Part shown: positions 41,448 to 49,579 of the stretch, piece by piece
Numbering within the stretch: position 1 is the first letter of the stretch
Layout of the letters: every line of letters starts with the position of its first letter
Assembly (NCBI RefSeq): GCF_022479115.1
Contig: NZ_CP092497.1
Span: 9,176,001-9,240,000, forward strand
Reading direction: 5' to 3'
Source: Amycolatopsis sp. EV170708-02-1
Lineage (GTDB): Bacteria > Actinomycetota > Actinomycetes > Mycobacteriales > Pseudonocardiaceae
Length of the DNA: 64,000 bases
The notes under the pieces: generated by a model
Seen by the model: the letters and a program-made list of their open reading frames with translations, nothing else
What the model was told of the DNA's origin: nothing
Database searches by the model: none
Position numbers and translations under genes: made by a program

Positions 41448-44237
41448 TCACGGATCTTCGCCGTTCGGGAACAACGGATCCGAAGTCCCCGGCCCCGGCC
41501 TCGTCCAGCTCGGCTTCGTGGGCTTGGTGGGTTTCGTCGGTTCCGTCTCCGTCGGCTCGGTGGGAGTCGTCGGTGTCGGGGTGGTCGACGGCGTCTCGGG
41601 GGTGGTGGTGGTCGGTGGCGGCTTCTGCGCCGTCGTCGTCGGCACCGAGCGCGCGTCCTTGCCGATCGGCTTGACCTGGTCGAACTTCTCCGACGGCTTG
41701 CCGGTCATGTACCGGGACATGAAGTCTTCCCAGATCGGACCGGCGATGGTGCGGCCGTAGACCGGTTTGTTGTTCTTGTCGTGCAGCGGCTTGTTGCCGT
41801 CGCCGCCGACCCAGACCGCGGTCGAGATGCTGGGCGTGTAGCCCACCATCCAGGTCTGCGCGTTGCGATCGCGATAGCTCGCCGGGTCGCTGTCCTTGAA
41901 GTCGTACTGCTGCGTCCCGGTCTTGCCCGCGCATTCGTGCCCCTTCGGGCACTTGAGCTTCGAGTACGGGATGACCTCTTCGAGCGCGTCAGTGACGTTG
42001 CCGGCGATCTGCTTGCTCTTGGCGGCGTCGTCGCTGAAGGCGGGAGCGCCCTTGGGAGCCGTCTCGTCGAACTCGACCTCGTCCTGGGAGTTGGTCAGCT
42101 TCGCGACGAAGTGCTGCTTCTGCCGGACACCTTCACCGGCGAAGGTGGCGAAGCCGGCCGCCATGTCTTCCGCGGTGGTGACCGTGCCACCACCGCCGAG
42201 CGCGATGTTGATGTCGGGGCTCAGCTTCGCCTTGCCGCCGTCGGCCTCCACCATCACGCCGGCTTCCTTCGCGGCCTTCGCCACCGGGTCGATCTTCGTC
42301 TCGTTGCGGACCATGTCGTAGAACACGGTGTTCGCGGAGACCTTCATCGCCTCGGCGACCGTGCACTGCGGCCCGCAGTTGGAGCTCTCGCCCGCGTTCC
42401 GGATCGTGCGGCCGTCGAACTTCCGGTTGTTGGAGCCGTCGAAGGTCTCGCCGAGACCCTTGCCCATCTTGAGGAAGGCGGTCAGGTCGAAGGCCTTGAA
42501 CGCCGAACCGGGGTTGTGCGGCACGTTCGCCCAGTCGATGGCCTGGACGTCCTGCCCCTGTTCGTTCTTCTTCCAGTCCGGGCCGCCCCAGTACGCGACC
42601 ACGCCGCCGGTCTTGGGATCGACCGCGACCAGCGCGTTCAGGATGTTCTCGTCCGTCTGGCCCTTCATCCCCTCGGCGACGGACTCCTCGGCCATCTTCT
42701 GCGCCTTGGGGTCGATCGTCGTGGTGATCTTGTAGCCGCCCTGGTGCAGCCGGTCCTGGTCGTAGCCGCGGGCTTCGAGTTCGTCGATCACCCGGTTGCG
42801 GATGTGCAGGCTCAGCGTCCCGGCGTCGTCGGCCTTTGCCTGCGCCTTCGGGATCGGCTTCGGGAACTGGGCGGTGGCGCGCGCACCCGGTTCGAGCCAC
42901 TTGTTCGCCACCATCTGGTCCATCACGAAGTTCCAGCGCCGCTGCGCGTACGGCTCGTTCTCCGACCGGCTCGGGCCCTGGATCAGGCCGGCGAGCAGGG
43001 CCGCCTCGGACGCGTTGAGTTCCTTGGCGGGCTTCTTGAAGTAGGCCTGCGCGGCCGCTTCGATGCCGTTCGCCCCGCGACCGAAGTAGATGGTGTTGAG
43101 GTAGGCGGTGATGATCTCCTCTTTGGACATCTGGTTGTTCATCTTGAAGGATTTCGCCAGCTCGGTCCATTTACGGGTGAGCGTCGGCGCCTCGTTGGCC
43201 GTGGCCTTCTTGATGTACTGCTGGGAGATCGTCGAACCGCCGCCCTGGCCGCCGGTGACGTTGTTGTAGACCGCGCGCAGGATGCCGCCGACGTCGAAAC
43301 CGGAGTTGGTCTCGAACGACGAGTCCTCGGCCGCGTACACGGCCTTCTTGACCACTTCCGGGACCTCGCCGGGCTGCAGCAGGTACCGGCTTCCGCCGCT
43401 GGCGGGTGCGATCTTGCCCATCGGGCTGCCGTCGGCGTACATCAGCGTGATCGGCTGGCTCTGCAGGCTCGCGACGCTTTCCTGCGACGGGACGTCCACC
43501 AGGAAGTAGGTGATGACGAACGCGATCGCGGGCACCACGACGAACAGGCCGAACATCGCGTAGAGGACTCGGCGGATGATCCGCCAGCGGCGCTTCTTGC
43601 GCTGCTTCGGCGTCAGGACCTTCTTCTTGCCGTCTTCGCCCTCGGCGGGCTCGTCTTCGTAGGTGTCTTCGCCCTCGGCGCCGAGCGCGGTGCTTTCGTG
43701 ACGATCGTCATAGCGATCGTCGTACGGGTCGTAGCCGTACGGGTCTTCGGTGCCGTTGTGCGCGTGATGCGTGATGAGCTCCGGCTCTCGCTCGTACGGC
43801 TCCGGCTCGACCGGCCGGACCATCGCGGTCGCCTGGTCGGCGGGGGCCGGAGGACGGCGGTTGCCGGGCGGGGGCGGCGGCGGACGGTGTCCGGTGGCGC
43901 CCTGCCGGGCACGCTGGTCACCGGGCGGACGCCCACCGGGCGGCGGGGGTCCCTGCCTGCGCGGGGGCATGCCGTTGGCACGGCGCGGGGCCGCGGGACG
44001 GCGCGGTTCGTTGTCGGAGGGCCACTCCGGGCCGCCGGCGTCGCCGCCCGGCCACTGCGGATCGGAAGAACGCTGGGGCGAGGCCGAGCGGGGGGTGCCG
44101 TTCGGGGGTGTCCGGCGCTGGGGGCGGCGCGGCGGTTCTTCGCTCGGCCAGCCGGGTTCGTCTTCGCCCGGCCATTGGGCACGGCGAGGTGCATCAGGCT
44201 CCTGGCCAGGCCAGGAGCGATTGCGGTCGTCGTTCAC
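41448..44237 (-). CDS. Second bifunctional class A penicillin-binding protein, tandem paralogue
   Basis: 929 residues. Same plan as its neighbour: a longer basic, Pro-rich cytoplasmic region (about 1-225, with repeated WPGxD or WPSxE motifs), one helix (VLYAMFGLFVVVPAIAFVIT), GT51 domain with AAEDSSFETNSGFD and GGGSTISQQYIKKA, and a transpeptidase with GSAFKAF (SAFK), VSANTVF (SAN) and KTGT. The C-terminal tail is Thr/Pro/Lys-rich. Motif I also has Asn where His is usual. Strong similarity over the whole length to the downstream gene indicates a tandem duplication. GTG start. Confidence 0.95.
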   Translation of the reverse strand: MNDDRNRSWPGQEPDAPRRAQWPGEDEPGWPSEEPPRRPQRRTPPNGTPRSASPQRSSDPQWPGGDAGGPEWPSDNEPRRPAAPRRANGMPPRRQGPPPPGGRPPGDQRARQGATGHRPPPPPPGNRRPPAPADQATAMVRPVEPEPYEREPELITHHAHNGTEDPYGYDPYDDRYDDRHESTALGAEGEDTYEDEPAEGEDGKKKVLTPKQRKKRRWRIIRRVLYAMFGLFVVVPAIAFVITYFLVDVPSQESVASLQSQPITLMYADGSPMGKIAPASGGSRYLLQPGEVPEVVKKAVYAAEDSSFETNSGFDVGGILRAVYNNVTGGQGGGSTISQQYIKKATANEAPTLTRKWTELAKSFKMNNQMSKEEIITAYLNTIYFGRGANGIEAAAQAYFKKPAKELNASEAALLAGLIQGPSRSENEPYAQRRWNFVMDQMVANKWLEPGARATAQFPKPIPKAQAKADDAGTLSLHIRNRVIDELEARGYDQDRLHQGGYKITTTIDPKAQKMAEESVAEGMKGQTDENILNALVAVDPKTGGVVAYWGGPDWKKNEQGQDVQAIDWANVPHNPGSAFKAFDLTAFLKMGKGLGETFDGSNNRKFDGRTIRNAGESSNCGPQCTVAEAMKVSANTVFYDMVRNETKIDPVAKAAKEAGVMVEADGGKAKLSPDINIALGGGGTVTTAEDMAAGFATFAGEGVRQKQHFVAKLTNSQDEVEFDETAPKGAPAFSDDAAKSKQIAGNVTDALEEVIPYSKLKCPKGHECAGKTGTQQYDFKDSDPASYRDRNAQTWMVGYTPSISTAVWVGGDGNKPLHDKNNKPVYGRTIAGPIWEDFMSRYMTGKPSEKFDQVKPIGKDARSVPTTTAQKPPPTTTTPETPSTTPTPTTPTEPTETEPTKPTKPTKPSWTRPGPGTSDPLFPNGEDP

Positions 44238-44304
44238 GAATGGGCCTCCCAGACCGGCGCTTCGGGGGACGCCGCTCTGTGGTCAACTGCGTTTTCGATA
44301 CCTG

Positions 44305-44718
44305 TCACTGACCCGCTGTCCTCTGCGACCGGGTCCGTGGCCGGGTGGTCCCCGGTTCTCCTGTTCCGAGGACGTAGGAGCGCACCAGGTGGTTCCAGTG
44401 ACAGCTCCCGCAGACCTCGACCTCGTAGACGGTGAACTCCGCGAAGAGCCCGTCCATCCGCACCAGTTCTTCCGGCGTCTTGGCCGATCCGGCGGCGTGC
44501 TTGAGCTCGTCGCCGTACACCCAGGACACCAGGGTCAGTTCCTCCCGATGGCAGACCGGGCAGTCCCGCTCGCCTGGTCGGCCGTGGAATTTCGCGGCGC
44601 GCAGGAGGTACGGACCCGCGTCGCAGACGTCGTATGTGCCGACCCGTCCGGAGTGGACGCCCTTGAGCAGCGCGCGCCGCTGTAAGGCGTAGTCCACGAC
44701 CTGCCGCTGGTTTCGCAC
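44305..44718 (-). CDS. DUF5318 zinc-ribbon-like protein
   Basis: 137 residues. It starts RNQRQVVDYALQRRALLKGV; two CxxC pairs, DCPVCHRE near 57 and EVCGSCHW near 105, can bind one zinc. This is the DUF5318 family, found next to ponA1 and ino1 in mycobacteria (Rv0049). GTG 44718 is set by TACTCT six bases upstream (44725-44730), a leaderless pattern. Function unknown; conserved position hints at envelope-related regulation. Confidence 0.83.
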   Translation of the reverse strand: MRNQRQVVDYALQRRALLKGVHSGRVGTYDVCDAGPYLLRAAKFHGRPGERDCPVCHREELTLVSWVYGDELKHAAGSAKTPEELVRMDGLFAEFTVYEVEVCGSCHWNHLVRSYVLGTGEPGTTRPRTRSQRTAGQ

Positions 44719-44872
44719 GCCAACAGAGTACGGGCTCTTGCTGTGTGGTCCACGCCCCGTTGTCGGGGAGACGGTCCGCGCATGGTCGGACACGCCGACG
44801 ATTCGATAACTCTCCGGTGAATTTCGTCCCGATCCGCCGGGGCTCGATCGGGTTAGCTACGCCACTTCGATG

Positions 44873-44885
44873 TATCGGCGCGATA
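44873..44885. promoter_or_regulatory. Dyad and -10 box upstream of padR
   Basis: TATCG and CGATA around GCG, followed at once by TATAGT (44884-44889), a good -10. About 77 bases before the PadR start; likely promoter and operator of the padR-ino1 pair. The remaining part of 44719-44965 holds no gene. Confidence 0.5.
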
Positions 44886-44965
44886 TAGTGGGCCGGTAGG
44901 TTGACCGAGCCGGTCACGGTGGCCAACGCGACCGGTCGCGGTTTGTTCCCGGAAGGGGGTGCGGT

Positions 44966-45511
44966 GTGCTCGAGCTCGCGATCTTGGGGCTGCTGCACGA
45001 GACCCCCATGCACGGTTACGTGCTGCGCAAACGTTTGCACGAGACGCTCGGGATGTTCCGGACGTTCTCGTACGGCTCGCTGTACCCGACCTTGCGCCGG
45101 TTGCTGCGCGCCGGTTACCTCGTCGAGGAGCTCGAAGAGGTGGAAGACCGGGCGTGGGCACGGCGGGGCAAGCGCGTGTACAAGCTCACCGCCGAGGGCA
45201 AGGAACGGTTCGCCGAACTGCTCGGCGACGCCGGGCCGCAGACGTGGGACGACGAAGGCTTCGGCGTCCACCTGGCGTTCTTTTCGAGGACACCGGCCGA
45301 CGTCAGGATGCGAATCCTGGAAGGCCGCCGTCGTCGGGTCGAGGAACGCCGAGAAGGACTTCGGACGGCAATGGCGCGGGCCGAGGAGAAGATCGACCGC
45401 TACACCCGTGAGCTGCACCGGCTCGGGCTGGAGTCCAGTGAGCGGGAGGTGCGCTGGCTCAACGAGCTGATCGCGCACGAACAGGCCGAGCAGCGCGGAC
45501 CGGAGACCTGA
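44966..45511 (+). CDS. PadR-family transcriptional regulator
   Basis: 181 residues. N-terminal winged helix [20 protein letters not shown] and [18 protein letters not shown] is diagnostic, with the wing in [15 protein letters not shown]. The C-terminal helices ([20 protein letters not shown]) form the dimer. RBS GGAAGGGGG precedes GTG. It lies 62 bases before ino1 in the same direction, the arrangement of Rv0047c-Rv0046c, so control of inositol synthesis is likely. Confidence 0.92.
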   Translation: MLELAILGLLHETPMHGYVLRKRLHETLGMFRTFSYGSLYPTLRRLLRAGYLVEELEEVEDRAWARRGKRVYKLTAEGKERFAELLGDAGPQTWDDEGFGVHLAFFSRTPADVRMRILEGRRRRVEERREGLRTAMARAEEKIDRYTRELHRLGLESSEREVRWLNELIAHEQAEQRGPET

Positions 45512-45573
45512 GGCGCTCTCCGAGCGCGCTGCGCATTACCTACAACTGTTGGACTAATGAAGGAGAAACCGGC

Positions 45574-46656
45574 ATGGGCGAGAACCGCCGCGTTCGGGTG
45601 GCCATCGTGGGCGTCGGCAACTGTGCGGCCTCACTGGTCCAGGGCGTTCAGTACTACCGCGACGCGGATGCCGGCACCCGCGTGCCCGGGTTGATGCACG
45701 TCGTGTTCGGCGAGTACCACGTCCGCGACATCGAGTTCGTCGCCGCGTTCGACGTGGACGCCAAGAAGGTCAGCCGCGACCTGTCCGAGGCGATCTTCGC
45801 CAGCGAGAACAACACCATCAAGATCGCCGACGTGCCGCCGCTGGGTGTCACCGTGCAGCGCGGTCACACCTACGACGGTCTCGGCCGCTTCTACCGCGAG
45901 ACCATCGAGGAGTCCGACGAGACCCCGGTCGACGTCGTCGCCGCGCTGCGCGAGGCCGAGGTCGACGTGCTCGTTTCCTACCTGCCGGTGGGCTCCGAAG
46001 AGGCCGACAAGTTCTACGCGCAGGCGTGCATCGACGCCGGTGTGGCGTTCGTCAACGCGCTGCCGGTGTTCATCGCCTCCGACCCCGAGTGGGCGGAGAA
46101 GTTCCGTGCGGCCGGCGTCCCGATCGTCGGTGACGACATCAAGTCCCAGGTCGGCGCCACCATCACGCACCGCGTGCTGGCGAAGCTGTTCGAGGACCGC
46201 GGCGTCCAGCTCGACCGGACGATGCAGCTCAACGTGGGCGGGAACATGGACTTCCTGAACATGAAGGAGCTGGAGCGGCTCGAGTCGAAGAAGATCTCGA
46301 AGACCCAGTCGGTCACTTCGCAGGTCGACCGCGAGCTCGGCAAGGGCAACGTCCACATCGGGCCGTCCGACTACGTGCAGTGGCTCGACGACCGCAAGTG
46401 GGCGTACGTCCGGCTCGAAGGCCGCGCCTTCGGCGACGTGCCGCTGAACCTGGAGTACAAGCTCGAGGTGTGGGACTCGCCGAACTCGGCGGGCATCATC
46501 ATCGACGCCGTACGCGCCGCGAAGATCGCGAAGGACCGCGGCATCGGCGGCCCGATCCTCTCGGCTTCCTCGTACTTCATGAAGTCGCCGCCGGAGCAGT
46601 ACGACGACGCCACCGCCCGTGACGCGGTGGAGAAGTTCATCGCCGGCGAGGCGTGA
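45574..46656 (+). CDS. ino1: Inositol-3-phosphate synthase
   Basis: 360 residues. NAD-binding start [40 protein letters not shown], the catalytic region [19 protein letters not shown] with its lysines, and [13 protein letters not shown]. It converts glucose-6-phosphate to inositol-3-phosphate, the first step to phosphatidylinositol, lipoglycans and mycothiol. AAGGAGA precedes the ATG by eight bases. A perfect 21-bp stem follows 16 bases after the stop. Confidence 0.97.
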   Translation: MGENRRVRVAIVGVGNCAASLVQGVQYYRDADAGTRVPGLMHVVFGEYHVRDIEFVAAFDVDAKKVSRDLSEAIFASENNTIKIADVPPLGVTVQRGHTYDGLGRFYRETIEESDETPVDVVAALREAEVDVLVSYLPVGSEEADKFYAQACIDAGVAFVNALPVFIASDPEWAEKFRAAGVPIVGDDIKSQVGATITHRVLAKLFEDRGVQLDRTMQLNVGGNMDFLNMKELERLESKKISKTQSVTSQVDRELGKGNVHIGPSDYVQWLDDRKWAYVRLEGRAFGDVPLNLEYKLEVWDSPNSAGIIIDAVRAAKIAKDRGIGGPILSASSYFMKSPPEQYDDATARDAVEKFIAGEA

Positions 46657-46672
46657 CCGTTCTCTGACGTGG

Positions 46673-46721
46673 GCTGAAGGCTCCCTTCACCGCATTAGAC
46701 GCGGTGAAGGGAGCCTTCAGC
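46673..46721 (+). repeat. Dispersed palindrome acting as ino1 terminator, 21-bp perfect stem
   Basis: Arms 46673-46693 and 46701-46721 are perfect complements (ends GCTGAAGG and CCTTCAGC, core CCTTCACCGC), loop ATTAGAC, followed by ATTTTCC. A near copy with the same loop lies at 47034. Confidence 0.88.
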
Positions 46722-46763
46722 ATTTTCCGACTTTCCGACGGTCTCGGCTCAGAACCGGCGATG

Positions 46764-46915
46764 TCACGTGACTGACCGGACGGCACGCGTGATCCAATGG
46801 ACGACACGCGTGACTGGAGGGACGACACGACCGCGGCCGGGGTTCCGCCGCGAGTCGTCCGCCCGATCACGTGTGTCGTCCCTCCAGTCACGCGTGTCGT
46901 CCGGTCAGTCACGCG
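46764..46915. repeat. 21-bp units arranged as a large inverted repeat
   Basis: The left part (46764-46828) has units GACCGGACGGCACGCGTGAT, CAATGGACGACACGCGTGAC and GGAGGGACGACACG. The right part (46853-46915) has the complementary form GTCGTCC...TCACGTGTGTCGTCC, CTCCAGTCACGCGT, GTCGTCCGGTCAGTCAC. Left and right can fold on each other. The 444-base gap 46657-47100 holds only these repeats. Confidence 0.75.
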
Positions 46916-47033
46916 ACACCGCCACCTGCGCACTGGCAGTAGGTACCTGGACACCTTTGCGCCTAAGCGTTCTCGCCACTCACGAGACCTGGCCGACTCG
47001 ACGCCGATGCCCGTGGGCTCAAGTGTGCTAAAG

Positions 47034-47106
47034 GCTCCCTTCACCGCATTAGACGCGGTGAAGGGAGCTTTCGTCGCATCACATGCGGTGAAGGACGCTT
47101 TCAGCC
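47034..47106. repeat. Dispersed palindrome at the 3' end of the HAD gene
   Basis: GCTCCCTTCACCGC (47034-47047) and GCGGTGAAGGGAGC (47055-47068), loop ATTAGAC, then a second half GTCGCATCACATGCGGTGAAGG. The final TTCAGCC includes the HAD stop codon at 47101-47103. Confidence 0.8.
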
Positions 47107-47739
47107 CTCTTTGAGCAGCGCCGCCGGCAGGTCCGTGATCACCGGGACCACCGTCGTCTGCTCCAGCACCGCCGGATCCGGCGGGAAATGCGGATTCGGC
47201 ACCGCGTACACCGTCATCCCCGCGGCCAGCGCCGCGCGCAGCCCGTTCGTGGTGTCCTCCACGGCCGCGCAGTTCTTCGGCTCCGCGCCCAGCAGCTCGG
47301 CCGCCTTCAGATACACATCGGGCGCCGGCTTCCCCGCGCCGACCTGCTCCGACGAGACCGCCGTCGGCACCGGCAGCCGCGTGATGTCGAGGAAGGCCTT
47401 GATCAGCAGCGGCGGCGACGAGCTCGCGATCGCCACCGGCCAGTGCTTCGCGACCTCGCGGACGACGCCGGGCGCGCCCGGGATGATCGGCGGCTTCTCC
47501 GCGTACCGCCGCGCCATCCGGTCGATCACCACCTGCGCGACGTCCGCGGGCCGCAGCTGGACGCCGAGGTCGTGCGCCAGATAGGCGGCCCATTCCGGGG
47601 TGCTCATCCCCTGCATGGCCCTGGTCGATTCCTCCCGCCAGGTGCCGTGGAACTCGTGGACGACCGCCCGGCGGACCTCGTCCCACATCGTTTCCGAATC
47701 CACCAGGACACCGTCGAGATCGAAGATCACCGCTTCCAC
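47101..47739 (-). CDS. HAD-superfamily hydrolase, beta-phosphoglucomutase-like
   Basis: 212 residues. Motif I FDLDGVLVDSE (nucleophile Asp near 7), motif II IASSSPP near 105, motif III lysine in GAGKPAPDVYLKAA near 136, motif IV VEDTTNG near 160. The cap is the small helical type of the phosphoglucomutase/phosphatase group, so the substrate is probably a sugar phosphate. GTG 47739 lies seven bases after TAGGGT (47747-47752), leaderless type. The stop codon is in a palindromic repeat. Confidence 0.88.
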   Translation of the reverse strand: MEAVIFDLDGVLVDSETMWDEVRRAVVHEFHGTWREESTRAMQGMSTPEWAAYLAHDLGVQLRPADVAQVVIDRMARRYAEKPPIIPGAPGVVREVAKHWPVAIASSSPPLLIKAFLDITRLPVPTAVSSEQVGAGKPAPDVYLKAAELLGAEPKNCAAVEDTTNGLRAALAAGMTVYAVPNPHFPPDPAVLEQTTVVPVITDLPAALLKEG

Positions 47740-47778
47740 ACCGTCAACCCTAGGCGCTGGAAACCTGTGCGGCAGATT

Positions 47779-47818
47779 ACTTAGCCATGCTCAGTAATTT
47801 TAGTTAGCATGGCTAAGT
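47779..47818. promoter_or_regulatory. Large MarR operator reaching into the start codon
   Basis: ACTTAGCCATGCT (47779-47791) and AGCATGGCTAAGT (47806-47818), 13-bp perfect arms with a 14-base AT-rich spacer. The right arm ends on the GTG start codon at 47817 and contains TAGCAT (47805-47810), a possible -10. Confidence 0.75.
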
Positions 47819-48275
47819 GACCACGAAAGTCGCCGATCTCGCCCACCGGCTCCGCCCGCTGGTGTTCCGGCTGTACTACCTCGTCCGCCGGGAGACACCG
47901 CAGGTGCAGCTCACCCTCACGCAGGGATCGGTGCTGTCGGAGCTGCTCAACGGCGGTCCGCGCCGGATGAGCACGCTCGCCGAACTGGAACGGGTCCGGA
48001 TGCCGACGATGACCGACGTCGTCCGCCGTCTCGAACGGCTGGGCCTGGTCAGCCGCCGCCGCGATCCCGCCGACGGCCGGGCCGTGCTCGTCGAGGTCAC
48101 CGAGGTCGGGCAGCGCTTCCATCGCCGGTTGATCGTCGCGAGGGAGGAGTTCTTCCGCGAACGGCTCCTCGAACTCGACGAGACCGACCGCGCCGCGATC
48201 GAAGCCGCGCTCCCCGCCCTCACCAGGTTGCTGCACGAAGAAAAGAAGGAGGAACTGATCCTCGATGAGCGCTGA
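47817..48275 (+). CDS. MarR-family regulator of an adjacent MFS exporter
   Basis: 152 residues. HTH at about 35-75: LTLTQGSVLSELLNGGPRRM, STLAELERVRMPTMTDVVRR, and wing RRRDPADGRAVLVEVTEVG. GTG 47817 fits a leaderless mRNA with TAGCAT upstream. The coding region overlaps the start of the MFS gene by 11 bases, so both are coexpressed and the operator at 47779 should control them together. Confidence 0.92.
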   Translation: MTTKVADLAHRLRPLVFRLYYLVRRETPQVQLTLTQGSVLSELLNGGPRRMSTLAELERVRMPTMTDVVRRLERLGLVSRRRDPADGRAVLVEVTEVGQRFHRRLIVAREEFFRERLLELDETDRAAIEAALPALTRLLHEEKKEELILDER

Positions 48276-49482
48276 GCCGCACTCGAGCCTGTTGGACGCC
48301 GTCAAGGGACAGCCCAAACAGGTCTGGATCACCGCGTTCGCCGCGGTCATCGCGTTCATGGGCATCGGGCTGGTCGACCCGATCCTGCTGTCGATCGCGG
48401 AAGGCCTGAAGGCGACGCCGTCCGAAGTGACGCTGCTGTTCTCCAGCTACCTCGGCGTCCAGGCGGTCGCCATGCTGGTGACCGGCGCGATGAGCGCCCG
48501 GTTCGGGGCCAAGCGGACCGTGGTCGTCGGGCTGACGCTGGTCGTCGTCGCCACCGCGCTGTGCGCCGCGTCCGGGTCGATCGAGCAGCTCATCGGGCTG
48601 CGCGCGATCTGGGGCCTCGGCAACGCCTTCTTCATCGCGACCGCGCTTTCGGTGATCGTCGGCGCCGCGACCGGCGGCCAGGCAGGCGCGATCCTGCTGT
48701 ACGAAGCCGCGCTCGGGGTCGGTCTCGCGGTCGGCCCGCTGCTGGGTGCCCTGCTCGGCAGCATCTCGTGGCGCGGCCCGTTCCTCGGCACTTCGCTGCT
48801 GATGCTGTGCGGTCTCGTGCTGTGCTCGATCTTCCTGACCGCCGACGCGAAGGAGAAGCGGCCGAAGATCCGCCTGCTCGACCCGTTCCGCGCGCTGAAA
48901 CACGGCGGGTTGCTGCGCACTTCGATCGGTTCCGCGCTGTACACGGCCGCGTTCTTCGTGGTGCTGGCCTGGTCGCCGTTCGTGCTGGAGTGGAGCGCCG
49001 TCGCCGTCGGCCTCATCTTCTGCGGCTGGGGCCTTTCGGTCGCCGTCGCGGGTGTGGTGCTGGCGCCGAAGCTGGCCGCGAAGCTCGGCGAGCGGCACGC
49101 GACCGTGGTCGCCGTCTTCGGTTACGCCGTCCTGCTGCTGGTCATGGCGATCCCGAGCAAGCCCGTGCTGGTGGTCGGCATCATCCTGTCCGGTCTGGTG
49201 TCCGGCCTGCTCAACACGCTCTTCACCGGTACGGCGATGTCGATCAGCGGCGCACCGCGCCCGGTCGCGAGCGCCGGGTACAACTTCTGCCGCTGGCTCG
49301 GCGGCGCGGTCGCCGCGACCGTCGTCGGTCACCTGGCCGAGTGGTTCGGCGCCAAGCAGGCGCCGTTCGTGATCGCCGCGATCCTGTGCGTGCTGGCCGG
49401 CGCCCTGCTGACGATCCGCGAGAAGTCCGCCGATCCGCACACGATTCCGGCCGAGGCCGTCCTCGTGGGCGAGGAGATGTAA
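48265..49482 (+). CDS. MFS transporter (12-TMS), operon with MarR
   Basis: 405 residues. Helix 1 VWITAFAAVIAFMGIGLVDP, motif A-like MSARFGAKRTVVVG after helix 2, and helix 5 with YEAALGVGLAVGPLLGALLG (motif C, typical of antiporters). Two six-helix halves are joined by the loop TADAKEKRPKIRLLDP. Likely a proton-driven exporter of a toxic compound that the MarR protein senses; substrate unknown. A hairpin follows the stop. Confidence 0.88.
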   Translation: MSAEPHSSLLDAVKGQPKQVWITAFAAVIAFMGIGLVDPILLSIAEGLKATPSEVTLLFSSYLGVQAVAMLVTGAMSARFGAKRTVVVGLTLVVVATALCAASGSIEQLIGLRAIWGLGNAFFIATALSVIVGAATGGQAGAILLYEAALGVGLAVGPLLGALLGSISWRGPFLGTSLLMLCGLVLCSIFLTADAKEKRPKIRLLDPFRALKHGGLLRTSIGSALYTAAFFVVLAWSPFVLEWSAVAVGLIFCGWGLSVAVAGVVLAPKLAAKLGERHATVVAVFGYAVLLLVMAIPSKPVLVVGIILSGLVSGLLNTLFTGTAMSISGAPRPVASAGYNFCRWLGGAVAATVVGHLAEWFGAKQAPFVIAAILCVLAGALLTIREKSADPHTIPAEAVLVGEEM

Positions 49483-49500
49483 AGCGGAACAAAGGGTGAA

Positions 49501-49539
49501 CACCGGACCAACGAGGGGTTTCCTCTCGTCGGTCCGGTG
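49501..49539 (+). terminator. Terminator after the MFS gene
   Basis: CACCGGACC (49501-49509) pairs with GGTCCGGTG (49531-49539), with an inner ACGAG and CTCGT. It starts 18 bases after the stop; no long T-run. Confidence 0.7.
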
Positions 49540-49579
49540 CCTTAGCGTCGACCTCCCGAACTGCAGATGCGAGGTCCGC

